A DNA stretch of 64,000 nt, taken from contig CM034547.1 of the NCBI GenBank assembly GCA_020055645.1, forward strand, positions 66,003,884 to 66,067,883, read 5' to 3'. The stretch comes from Tomocerus qinae (lineage: Eukaryota; Arthropoda; Collembola; Entomobryomorpha; Tomoceridae). Position 1 is the stretch's first letter. Each line of letters opens with the position of its first letter. The translations under genes were made by a program, and so were the position numbers. Shown piece after piece: positions 31,501 through 43,000 of this stretch. Below the pieces are notes generated by a model. It was not told where the DNA came from. It saw only the letters and a list, made by a program, of their open reading frames with translations, and made no database searches.

Positions 31501-32289
31501 GCTTTTCCACCGTGTTTTATCAGTAAATGAAGAGTAGGGCTACTTCCTATGCAACAATAGAGCTTCACTTGACTCTAGTGGATGTTTCCTATCAGTAAAT
31601 ACAATTTACGCTCTGCAACTCCAGTTTTGCGATGCTGCGTTAGCAAGCAAGGGCGTGAAACTGACTGACTACGAGAACTTCCGGTGCACTATATATGTTT
31701 TGTTCCCTGTAAAATCCTTCTTGTGTTTTTAATTTTCACATTCGTTACGTTTGGGCTTGGCTGCCTAGTTTAGTCTGAAATTGACCTTTTAAAATGAATC
31801 ACCTCAACAAAACGTTATTCACACAGCCAACTGACTAATTCCCACCAAGAATTTCATTCAACTGCAAAAATCCGAAATGATGCAAAATGCTGAATAAATT
31901 CTTTAAACTAAAGGACACTCAGCCAAGTAATGGCAACTCTTTTATTAGCAAGGTTCACTAGAGATTCGTAAAATTCTCAAGTTGGTCTTTTTGAAATGAT
32001 GAGATTTTTTTGATGTATTTATTCTAGTTTCCATTAATGGCTAATTGACACTGAGAATGATGAGAGAGGATTTCAAATTGGCAATTTTGCAGGTGTATAT
32101 GAGTAGTAAGTCGTACGAGGACGAGAACAACAACAGGTCTTTCCCCTTCACGTGCAACAGCAACACTGACTGAACTGAGCTGGCTGAATTGAGTCGTGTG
32201 AGTTGATGGGAGTCTCAGAGTCTCAAGCAGACCAAAGCCAAAAGCATTCAAAGCCGAGTGAGTCTCCTGATTGTGAACCAGAACCAGAG

Positions 32290-32337
32290 GATTCTGTTCT
32301 GTTCCGCTGTACTATTCTTCTATGACAGAACAGAATC
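32290..32337 (+). repeat. 13-bp perfect hairpin
   Basis: GATTCTGTTCTGT at 32,290-32,302 is followed after 22 bases by its exact reverse complement at 32,325-32,337. The stem is too short for a normal animal microRNA precursor. Function unknown; possibly chance. Confidence 0.5.
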
Positions 32338-35181
32338 ATGATAATACTACTACATTACTACACTCACTCACTCCTACAAACAACATACTACTACTAACAT
32401 TTTGATACGTGTAAAGTTTAGGTAACTACTGCATATACGAGTTGTATATATCTCCCCGATCTACAGATAATACTTTGCATTCATATGAACATAACATACA
32501 TACTTCACTTCATGTCTCTACTATTGATAATAATGATACTTAAAAATTAGCGAGCATAATAGTACATAATGCATTTACTATGAAACTTTAAAACCAGTAC
32601 CAATTCAGTAACTCTGCTTTACTCAGGTGCGTACTCTCTGTACTACAGTCTAAGGTTAAGTTTCTGGCTTATTGGCAAGAAACAAAGGTGACCTGACCAC
32701 TTTATATTTAGTATAGCCCAATATTAACTTCGATGTAGGTGCAATGCAGGTGCACATTTCTTTATGTGCTTATAGAGGAATTGCTATGTGTACTATCTCT
32801 ATTAAGATTCTCTTATCATCTCACCTTTACTTTACTTCGCAAAAGTGTACTACATTTGCCTTGAATTCAATTCTTTCCACTGATCTTGAGTTCACAGTTC
32901 ACCCATCTACTTCGCTATGCTACTATTTTCCATTACAAATTCAAGTAAAGTGAAGAATCCTACTTTACCAAATTATTTCTTGACTTCATCAAGTTGGTGT
33001 TATTACTGAATAACTGTACTATATAGTTTGAGTATTACATCTTTACATCTCTATTATAACCATTGTATCTCACAACAATTAAAATTTGTCCTATTTATTT
33101 ACAAGGGGAAAGAAATCAACCCATCTGCAAATTGTTTGACAATTTGTTCAAATTCATCGTACCTATTATACAGATATTATGCTGTAACTGCTGTAAATTC
33201 AGTTTAGCTGTGCAATTCTTTTGCATTCTTAAAAAGTGAGTACGATTTACGTGGTGGTATTTCAATTAGGTAGCTAGGTATGACTTAATAATTATTATGT
33301 ATCATTTATTGTACATCGGAAGTGGTATAAAATGTCCCTATTGCATATTTTTATATATTTTTAAAACTGGGTTGCATATTGATATCATGATGCTTTCAGA
33401 TTTGGTTTGAATTTGAAATAGACTTTACTATTATGCTACTGTACCAAATTACCTATACAACTGGTTTGGAATGTTGCAAAAACAATGATACATCCACGAA
33501 TTAACTATATGCAAGTATACATAGCATACTTTTACTTATTGTGAAATCCATAAAAATGTACATTACTACAAGTCGAATGATCAAGAGATTTGACTACAAT
33601 ATCAGTACAACTTACAACACAAATTGTTTCTGAAAATTGTCTTGGCTAGCTTTAAGGCTATGCTATTTCGCATAATATCTTCTTACCTTCTACCAGATAT
33701 AGCTTGTAGATTTTTCAGAAGTTAAAAGATTCAAAGAAATGATGGCTCTTTGCTTGGATATAATTATAAGTATACCACGTATGTACTTATTTGTTATGAT
33801 ACAAAGAATGTAATGCTTTCATTCCGGATTTTTGACGATAACGTGACTCATCTATTACGTACTTTTATGATCCTTCAAACTATCCTGGAGGGTCACAAGC
33901 AAGGGTCAGAATGGATACAATTCGAATTTGAACTGTGAAGATCATTTATTTATAGAAATTAGTTACTGTACAGATAGGAAATACCTTATGAAGTAACTGT
34001 TATTAAGCCTTTTATAAAGCAAATCTCACCATTAGATCCTCCAACCATATATATATAAACTATAATATTTTTTAACACTGACGGTATAGACAATGCCTCA
34101 TATAGATATTCCTTATAGTATTATAGCCTCCAAAATCCTAACACATTGCATGAAACGAACTTTATTAACCAGCTTACTTATGAGTGATTCGGCCTAATGA
34201 AAGAAAAATAATTGATTTTAGAATTGTAATCAACTCATTGTAATTCATTCACGTTCATATGCCGATGTGTCTGATATCGAATCTTTTTCATGTCTAAACT
34301 CTGTATATACTAGTCGTATGGTCACTAGTGCTCTAGGTATAATCATTTTACTAATAATTGGCAACATTAACTAACCTATGAAAATCACTTTTATAATACG
34401 AAAGGATGTAAGAAAGATTAGTGATTTCTGAAAGACGAAAATTTGGTTGCGTATTATTTCCTTAAATATATGATTTAAAAACGATTGGTTTTATTAACCT
34501 GATGACTTTCGCTAAAATTAACAATCCCATTTTGAAGTTCATATACCTTTCATGAATTCAGACTCAGATTAAATTAATAATGCTTGGACAGAAACAGCGT
34601 ACGCACGGTACAATTTCATACTTTAGATATAATAGTTACGTTCAATTAGTATATAATGTACTGATTTATGCAAGTTGAAGCTATTTCAAACAATTGTCAA
34701 ATGAGCAATTAATACTTTATTTATTGCACATTATTAACGAAAAAGCACAATAATAATAATGGCAATAAACACAATAGTAAACTACCATATGTTATATAAT
34801 ACCATTTATCAATAGCATCCTTGTCAACAATACTTAAATATCTACTAAACTAAATTGTGAACATACAAATATAAGGGTTATGTTAAAATGATCGTCAGTT
34901 GACAATGCAGTTGGTGTTGGTATTACATCAAAGAACAATATTATAGTCATTTAGTCATTGCATCATGGATATATAAGAAATATTTTTGAAATAGTCAAAA
35001 CAAAAGATTAAACAAGATACTGTACTAAAGTATGGAATAAACGAATTTACATGGGGAATTGGGGAACTCAAATTAATATTAAAATAGAAACTAATTTTAA
35101 GTTGTGCTGCTCCTGCAATCTATTAGTATTATCAGACAGACAGATCTAGGGAGGTCTATAAAGAGAAGCTGATTACAAAGT

Positions 35182-35789
35182 CCTAGTACCCCCCCCCCCG
35201 AGTTCCAATACTCCCCCCCCCGGTTCGATTAGCCCCCCGTTAGACTACTTCCCCATTACATTACCCCCTCCCCGAAACGATAATAAACAATTGATTTTAA
35301 TCGTCCACGATGCTATATTATAGTAAAGGAAAAATGGTAAAAACGAGATTGGTCAAAACTATTAATTATTTGATAATAATTATTATGCATCTGTAGTTAT
35401 TCGTAATGTTCACAGTGGTCAAATTGGGCAGGCTTCATTAACAAATGTACAAAATCTTTACGGAGAAGAAACGGTATCTACCGACAATGGACACTAAACA
35501 ACTGCAAATTAAGACTGGGTGGGTGGGATTCCAATTTTTGTTCTATGTCCCCTGTACCAAAAGCAAACTGTTTGTGCATCTACTGTTTAAAAAACAATTT
35601 TTGTTAAATGTCCAGAGCGGTATGCATTACTAATAACTACAGATAGGTATATAATAATTATTATCAAGTAATTAATAGTAGTAACCAATCTCGTTTTTAC
35701 CATTTTTCCATTACTATATAGCATCGTGGACGATTAAAATCAATTATTTATTTATTATAGGGGGGTATTCGAACTCGGGGGGTATTAGG
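35182..35789. mobile_element. Foldback element with C/G-tract ends
   Basis: The left arm (about 35,279-35,402) pairs with the right arm (about 35,630-35,760) over more than 110 bp with few mismatches. The outer ends also pair: C tracts with a GAGTTC core at 35,182-35,215 match G tracts with a GAACTC core at 35,760-35,789. A C-rich stretch at about 35,220-35,278 has no partner on the right, so that arm has lost it. The central 230 bp has only a short unrecognised frame. This is a non-autonomous inverted-repeat element. It ends about 140 bp from the ERGIC2 stop, and its right arm carries the first AATAAA on the ERGIC2 strand. Confidence 0.8.
35747..35756 (-). terminator. Possible ERGIC2 polyadenylation signal inside the foldback
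   Basis: Two overlapping AATAAA hexamers on the minus strand, about 175-185 bp beyond the ERGIC2 stop codon. They are the first canonical signals I see downstream, and they lie inside the right arm of the foldback element. A variant signal nearer the stop cannot be excluded. Confidence 0.4.
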
Positions 35790-35929
35790 TTGATACCCAA
35801 AAAATTACTATAAAAATTCAGAGTGGGAGTATAAATAATAAAAAGCTTGTGGCTTGTATAACTTATACCATGGCTTACATTTACAATAACAAACATTGCT
35901 TACAAAGAAATTCAACTACCAAATGAAAG

Positions 35930-37974
35930 TTAACTAGAATTATGAGATGCCAAAATATCCGGCAGGCCAGTTGAATTAACTGTAGAATCGGTTACATTTT
36001 GCGCTATGTCGCACATAATCTGAGTCGTATCACTGTGCATTAACTCGACTGTAGGAGTTTCAAAAGATGTTTTCAAAGGAATTGAAGAAGATTGGGGTGA
36101 GTGTGGAGTGAAAGTGGACATTAGTGGCTTTGTATCTTGTCCTTTACTTGCAGATGTCGGATAATTGTGATTTTCATTGTAAAAACCTTTTCTGGAATCC
36201 TTCATTTTTCGTATACTGCATCCGAGAAATGACATATGATTGTATATCATCCCGATAGTAGCATATACGCCACCAATGACGGCACACAACCGAACAAGAA
36301 ATTTCCACAAAGGGTAAGATTCTTCCGTCACTTCAACCTAAAAATGTGTACAAATAATTTTAAGACAATCGAAACACATTGTTCATCTCACTTTTGTTAT
36401 TTTTCAATGAGTTCATAAAACCATATTTAAAAAAGAGACACTCTGCAGCACATGGTTATATTATTCCATCATTTTGGCCACTGAGGCATTCATTTGCCAA
36501 CCATTCTATATAAAATGTCATAATTCACTTACTTTCAATCCACTCATGTCATATTTGAAGAAAACTCCAGAAATACCATGAGAGCCTTTATCGTGGTCAA
36601 TTTCCCTTTCCAGTTCTCGAACAGAATATTGGTACGTGATGTATGTTTTGAAACGGGTCTTCACAATTGTTGGCACTACTTGAATGAAATATTGGTACAA
36701 CATATGATCTGCAATAAGGACAAGGAATTTTTAATGGACATAGTGACAATTTTTTTTGTAAGGTCTATTTAAGGTTGGATAGTGTCAACACTGTCAATAA
36801 ATAAGTTAATATCTATAAAATATAGGAAGGTACTTACGACTTTTGGCAACTTTTTCATCGCCTTCAAGGGGATGAACAATTGCAGGTAACCCATCACCAA
36901 ATGAAAACTTGTAAATTCGATGCGAAAAGTTATAATCTCTTTCTGACATAAAGGCAGCAATATGGGCATGACCCCTCGGCAGGGGCAATGTTTTCCCAGC
37001 GGTAATATGGAAATTTCCAGCAACCTTATTTAATTCCAGTTTTCCATGTAAACGACAAGCATTTGCAAGACCACGATCTCGCCTTTCTTCTCTAGTTCTA
37101 CACATTTTTCAAAGATTCTATATTACACCATTTGGTAATAATGCAGATGTAATCATGCGATTAAAAAAATAAATAATTTTGAAAAGTTACAATTGGGGCA
37201 TGTCGCTGTATAGATTGATGAAGTCCTTTTTCCACAACAAGTTACTAATACTGTGATATTGCTCTCGGAGATATGAGTTAAGATTCGATTTTGCTTGGAA
37301 ATAGGCTCGCTGTTTGTCGTTAAGTTCAAAATGAACAAATTCCTCTTCTAACTCGCCGAATTTCATCACATTTTGATTCGTAGAGTCAACAATGTCAGCT
37401 CCAACGACTACACAAACAAAAATAATGTGTAAGAAAGTCATTTTAACCTAGAATTAAATACAGACAATTATATATTGGCATTACTTCCACATGGCATGGC
37501 CACAGTAATGTCCACACTAATGGTCAGCTTTGAATCCAGATCAGTGTCTGGGCTAAAGTGAAAACTGTATTCAGTATCCAAAAAATAACTGAATTCCAAG
37601 ATGACTAGCCAGCAAATGATCACGACGGCAGTAATTGAAGCTGAAAAGTGAAAACTGTTTAATGAGTAGAAATACAAGTTGACGATTTGTAAATATGAAG
37701 TATATTACTTATGATTGAAAAGTATTGCTTGTATGTATACCAAGGCTAAACAATTCCAAATTCTGTCAGGGTTCGTTATGTTATAATTTAGTTGTAAATT
37801 CGCTTATAATTTTAGCTTTAACAAATGACAAAGAGATCGAAACAATTAGTTTGTCATACCTGTTCCTCCCCCTGAAGTTGTTTCCATACATGTTTCTGGA
37901 ACTTTAGGAAAGGCATCTAAATCTTCAACAACTTTGAGAACCCTTCGTCTTCTGATTTGAGGTTGTACAGACAT
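35930..37974 (-). CDS. ERGIC2: ERGIC2-type ER-Golgi cargo receptor subunit
   Basis: Six exons on the minus strand: 37974-37860, 37640-37485, 37407-37191, 37097-36838, 36708-36533 and 36337-35930, giving 443 residues. All junctions are GT-AG and in phase. ERGIC2 and its partners cycle between ER and early Golgi and help select cargo for COPII/COPI vesicles. Family marks are the N-terminal DLDAFPKVPET, a first membrane segment in exon 2, ISVDITVAMPC, ACRLHGKLELNKVAGNFH in exon 4, PRGHAHIAA, NFSHRIYKFSFGD, the GSHGISGVFFKYD segment, and a second membrane segment after VTEESYPLWKFLVRLC. This is the usual double-pass layout with a large lumenal domain. The tail after the second segment is long, Ser/Thr/Pro-rich and not conserved as far as I can see. 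The start Met is the only one upstream of the conserved segment and fits the short N-terminus. Its 5' end faces the pie-like gene 2.1 kb away. Confidence 0.95.
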
Positions 37975-39163
37975 AATAATTCTCTTCTTACTTATTACTA
38001 AAAATTGCTATTTAAGTTATTTATTAACAATTAATCTGTTGTCGTTGTCTGGTCTGTCTGTCTTTCCACCCTTTGACCTGACCTCCACCTGCAAACTGCG
38101 TGCATAAAAGTAAAGTCCAATCCAAGTGCTAATTATGAATTAATAGAAATCATTCCTGAATAGGCTACTGTTGAAATTTGAAATGTATAATAACTTACCA
38201 AACCAAAGCCGGTCAACCGGTATGGTATGAAAATTAATAATCTTTGCTGTGTGCCGACGACACGACTGACGAGACAGTTAACTTTTGACTTTGTATTTGT
38301 AGAATTGACATTGAAGACAATAAGTCATAAGTATTAAAATTAAATAAATAAACACCAGCCAATAATAGTTTTTTGATTTTGCTTTGGTTGATTTATTAAC
38401 GTATTATTACTTAATTAACAATAATATAACAATATCCATTATTATCCATACCATATGGTTGGTTTATTATTGATTTCATTCAAATCAAATCAACAAAATG
38501 TCAATTTCAATTTACTTTTTGCACTTTTGCCCATTTATAACAGCTATCATTTAAATACTTGTTCAAAAACACCAGCTGACAGACTGAGATCTAATTCTCC
38601 CAGAATTTTTGTATTCCTGATACTCTCAATGCTGATTTGCTGACTATAAAATCCTTGTTAACATACACCAAAATTTAAATACTAAAAATCCTGAAGAATT
38701 TTTGTTCTGTATCATAATGAAATAAAATATGAAATAATATCTGTTTTGTTCCCATTTTCCAACAACAACACAAAGCAACCTTTATGCCATGCATGGTGTC
38801 CAACTGCTCACCTCCTAAGTGTTCTTCCAAATCCCTGCGTCCCCCCCAGATTGAAGATATTGACCTCTGCCAATGCCAAACTGCGAAGTGCTAACTGCTG
38901 ACTGCTGATCTATATATTATTACGTATGTATGTCAATATTTGAATATATTTTTAACTTTAACTTTAGTAACTATATTTACACTACCTACACGAATACTGT
39001 TCGAAATTAAGTTGGCTTTTGAGCCCAAATTAGTACACACGTATAGAAGTAAAAGTAATTAAAAGTCCAATATCATAAACCAGATGAAACATTATACAAA
39101 ACATTGACAGTCAACAGTTGACAATAGTTAAAGATTCAGCTGGCTGTCATAGTCTTAGTCTTA
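37975..39163. other. Intergenic region between ERGIC2 and pie-like, first part
   Basis: This is the ERGIC2 side of the 2.1-kb gap between two divergently transcribed genes, so it should hold the ERGIC2 promoter and 5' UTR. No clear TATA box is seen. There are short frames only and no gene. Confidence 0.5.
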
Positions 39164-39171
39164 CTTAACTT

Positions 39172-39543
39172 GGCTGGATTTAGACAGCGGGTTATCGTTG
39201 CCTCAATTGCCCCTGTTGCCTCCGTTGCCCCCTCCCCCGTTGCCCCTAGTTTAGCCACTTAACCTTTTACTTTAATATATTGTCCCCGTTGCCTCCGGTC
39301 ACTATTTTTGCCTCTTTTTTGACCTAACCTAATAAAAAATAAACTGTTTTATTGTTAAAGCCTAACAAGCAAGTAATATGTTTATTTTTAATTAGGTTAG
39401 GTCAAACAAGAGGCAGAAATAGTAACGGGAAGCAAATGGCAAAGATAATAGGTTAAGTGGCTGAACTAGGGGCAACGGGGGAGGGGGCAACGGAGGCAAC
39501 AGGGGCAATTGAGGCAACGATAACCCGTTGCCTAAATCTAGCC
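39172..39543. mobile_element. GGCTG-family foldback MITE, copy A
   Basis: The whole 372-bp element folds back on itself. The ends are GGCTGGATTTAGACAGCGG and its near reverse complement, flanked by a perfect 8-bp target duplication CTTAACTT (39,164-39,171 and 39,544-39,551). The arms contain strings of GTTGCC/GGCAAC and a shared core with TTGACCTAACCTAATAAAAA. The element at 58,814-59,128 is the same family. There is no coding capacity, so it was moved by a transposase encoded elsewhere. An 8-bp duplication fits hAT- or Merlin-like transposases; the GG ends differ from the usual hAT CAG. Confidence 0.92.
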
Positions 39544-39551
39544 CTTAACTT

Positions 39552-40096
39552 AATCATAATTACTACTAAACTAATATTTACCTGAATCTGAATTATTTTA
39601 AATCTACTGATCTTAATTCAACAGAAGCGATGTCAAAGCTGGTCACTTTCAGATGTTTAGGGTCCCATTCCCATCACATATTGGCAATTGATTTATTGTT
39701 TTGATGTCCATCATGCATGGTATACTACGCGTCCAGGTCGAGTCAACTACAAGTTTGAACATTTAACATTGACATGAACGATGAAAGAAGTTTAATCTTA
39801 AATAGTAACCAAACCCTAACAAAATCCTTAGGTTCTAGGTAGGATGGTTCTGCAAAAGTTCTAAAACTTATACAGACAATCAGACAACAAAGAAGAAAGA
39901 AGAAATCCTAAATATTATAATATGTAAATATGTTTATTATGCATTGTTATTAATATTGTGTATTATTTATTTATTTATCTCTCACCCTAAACTAATGACA
40001 CTTTTTTAGTAATGCCATGTCACAATGTATACTTAATACTTTTGTCATATGTATTTTAGCTAGCAGGCGTGTTGTCATCAATCCCAATTTTCAAAG
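39552..40096. promoter_or_regulatory. Upstream region of the pie-like gene
   Basis: 545 bp of AT-rich DNA between MITE copy A and the pie-like start codon. It should hold the promoter and 5' UTR, but no specific element can be pinned down. I see no gene here. Confidence 0.4.
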
Positions 40097-43000
40097 ATGT
40101 CAACTTCATTATCAGCCCTAAATCCAAATTTAAAAGAAATTACAGAAAAGGATTTGAAGAGCAATCCGTCCTTAGCCTGCGGTTTTTGTAATAGATGTAA
40201 AATCAATAATTTAGAGTGGGGGACGATGTATAAGCTTGGGAGCATCAGTGTTCACTACTTCTGTCTGGTATTTGTGGTTAAATCGTTTCAATATTCAATC
40301 ACTGCCACATATTCAATACTCAAACAATAAAAATTATATTATTATTGTATTTAGCTTTTTTCAGCGAAGCTCAGTCAAAATGGGGAGGATGAAGAAGGGT
40401 TTCTTGGCTTCTTATCAAATGATATAAAAAAAGAATTTGCAAGAGGAGCTAAACTTGTAACTTTTTCTGTTAATATTAAACAAATACTAAAATACTTCTT
40501 TCATGATGACCCTTGTCTTATTATATGCATAAAATATTTTTTTAATTTATAGAAATGTACATATTGTAAACAGTCTCGAGCTACCGTCGGATGTTCAGTG
40601 AAAGCTTGTAAAAAAAGTTTCCACTACACCTGTGGCTATGAAAATGCGTGTCATTTTCAATTTGTGGGTGCGTATGAAGGTTATTGCCCTCATCACAAGC
40701 CAAAAATCAACATAACATTACCAAACTCTGAGGATTGGGTCTGCCCAATATGTTTTTGTGGGGTCGAAGAAAACGAAGGCCCAATATGCCCACCATGTTG
40801 TGGAAAAGCTGTTTTTCACAGAAAATGCGTGATGGTAGTATTATATATTGACTATATATGCTATTAATATATTATTGGATTAAAAAGTAATATTAATTGT
40901 GTCACAGTATGTAACGGTCAGCGATTTTTTAAATTAGAAATTTGCTACCAGTTCCGGTTATTTTTTCAAATGTCCATTGTGTAACGACAAGAAAAAATTT
41001 GAGTTAGAAATGAAAATGTCGGGAGTCTATGTTCCACAAATGTAAGTTTGTACTTAATATAAAATAATCTAGTTTATCCTCTGTAATTAAATTGCACATG
41101 CACAACTATATTATCTTAACTGATAGGGATGCAGCATGGGAACGTGATCCAAATGCATTTGCCGATCAAGTCAGTCAGTATTCAACATGTGATGCCGATG
41201 AATGCTTATGTCCCCACGGAAGAAACCACAATGAAAAAGAGACGTAATTATTTATGCCGTTGTAATCTACAACTACTGTAATCTTGCGTTTTGAAATTAT
41301 TTTTTACATGTTGGTATTCATAATATTGATCAATAGAAAATGGAACCTTTCTCGTTGTGGGGGCTGTGGTTCTTCCGCTATGCATAAAGAGTGTGGTAAG
41401 CTACCTACGTTTAGCTGGAAATGTCCCACATGCGAATCTGTTCTTGCTGGAACAGGTAAACAATTTAGTAAATTCATTTCATTTTTTTAAAACATTCCAG
41501 TTACAGCACCAGTTTTGTTTTCCGTATTTCATGAGTGGCAATTATAATAGTGATCCGCTTAAGTAGATTCAGTGAAACGTAGCATATCCGTACAACGTAT
41601 GTCTTTTACCCATAAATTAACAATGGAGGGCGTTAGCGAGGTAGATGGCCACTTTGGCCACTATTCTGTGCTTTTTACCTTGTGGGTTCCCCCTAACTCA
41701 TGTACAACTATATAAGTAATAATACTATTTATTTTAAGTGCAAGTTGAACTAAATGTAGTAGAACCCAGCGTAATTGCCCTTTAGACCATTAATGCCTAA
41801 AACAGTTACATCTTAAACGAAAGCCTTAAATGTAAATATACCGTAAAAAATTAGTATGATTTTTATATTCGGTCAGACACTTCAGAGGTGGCTAATATGT
41901 GTTTTAACCATAGAATTAGAAACACACTAACACACGCTACTAGAAGAAACATTTCCCTATCTCACAATGTATTAATTTATATGGAAGCGTTTGTTGTACG
42001 AAAGGACAAGACCGGGAAACGTGTGTAAAAAGTGTGGAGAATGGAAGCTTTTTGCCTGTTTACAATAATCCTGTTACTTATCCTGTTATTTTGTTATGCG
42101 TTATCTAAATCCCCTTTCTATATCTATGGTTTTAACCTTATTTCGGTCTAATGTCAGAAAAGCTAGATTTTCTGCGTTAGGTAATATGTATGTATCCTCT
42201 GGGTCATTAGGTCATTTTCTGCTATTCATATTATATAGGTTCAAATGCATAGTATTTTTTATTCATTAAATGAAAATACATGGGAACTCATTAATAAGAC
42301 CGTTAATAAATTGCTTACCAAAAAATCTTTGTATTGTACTTAGTACATAAAAAGCAATCATAATAATATGTCCTTAAAATCGTGAGATGTGGACAATGTG
42401 GTTTTAAGGGCTTCTATTTACAGGTCTTTACTATCAGAATAGAATTGAACTGTTTTTGGTTTCGATTTCTGTTCTCGAGAATTCTCTGAATGTTGGATGA
42501 TCTGTGCTCTTTAATGTATAGTGTATACATTATAACAATGATATAGCAATTGTAATTAAAAAATAAAATGGCATTAATCATGAGCAGGGGTCGGACATTT
42601 ATAAAAAAAATATGTTTTGGCACTCGTAGCAAAGTTTCCTTTTGTATTTTTTCGTTTCATAGTGGTGGGAAAACAATATCAAAAAAATATCGTAAATATA
42701 TTCAAATATTTTGAGTTTTAAAAAATGTAATATTTACGTAAATATTTTTCAAATAAAAAAATATTTACATAAATATTTTAGGCTTAAGATACATATATAT
42801 CAATATTTTAACTATTTTTCCCTTTTTTCATGATAAAATCAACAAATTTTTATTGCATGAGTCTCATTGTTGGGAGTTAATATTATGAAGTTAAAGAGTC
42901 ATCAGTGATGACTCATCACTCAATTTCATTCTGTTTAATCAAGGATTGGTACGAAGTGAAGGATTTTTTTAAGTTATGGTGGTAATATATCCACATGGTT

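Larger units (their letters stand above)
18590..35181. other. Gene desert, part 2
   Basis: AT-rich sequence with no supported gene. All open frames are short and unrecognised. It contains the AAAT microsatellite at about 19.52 kb and a short perfect hairpin at about 32.29 kb. The stretch at 31.5-32.3 kb is somewhat less AT-rich and could be regulatory or an untranslated exon, but the sequence does not establish this. Confidence 0.6.

Noticed and set aside
32290-32337. Hairpin as a microRNA precursor
   Set aside because: The stem is only 13 bp with a 22-base loop, too short for a normal precursor, and no known microRNA seed was recognised.
35190-35222. Poly-C tracts as assembly errors
   Set aside because: Matching G tracts occur at the other end of the same inverted repeat, so they belong to the element, although the exact tract lengths may be unreliable.
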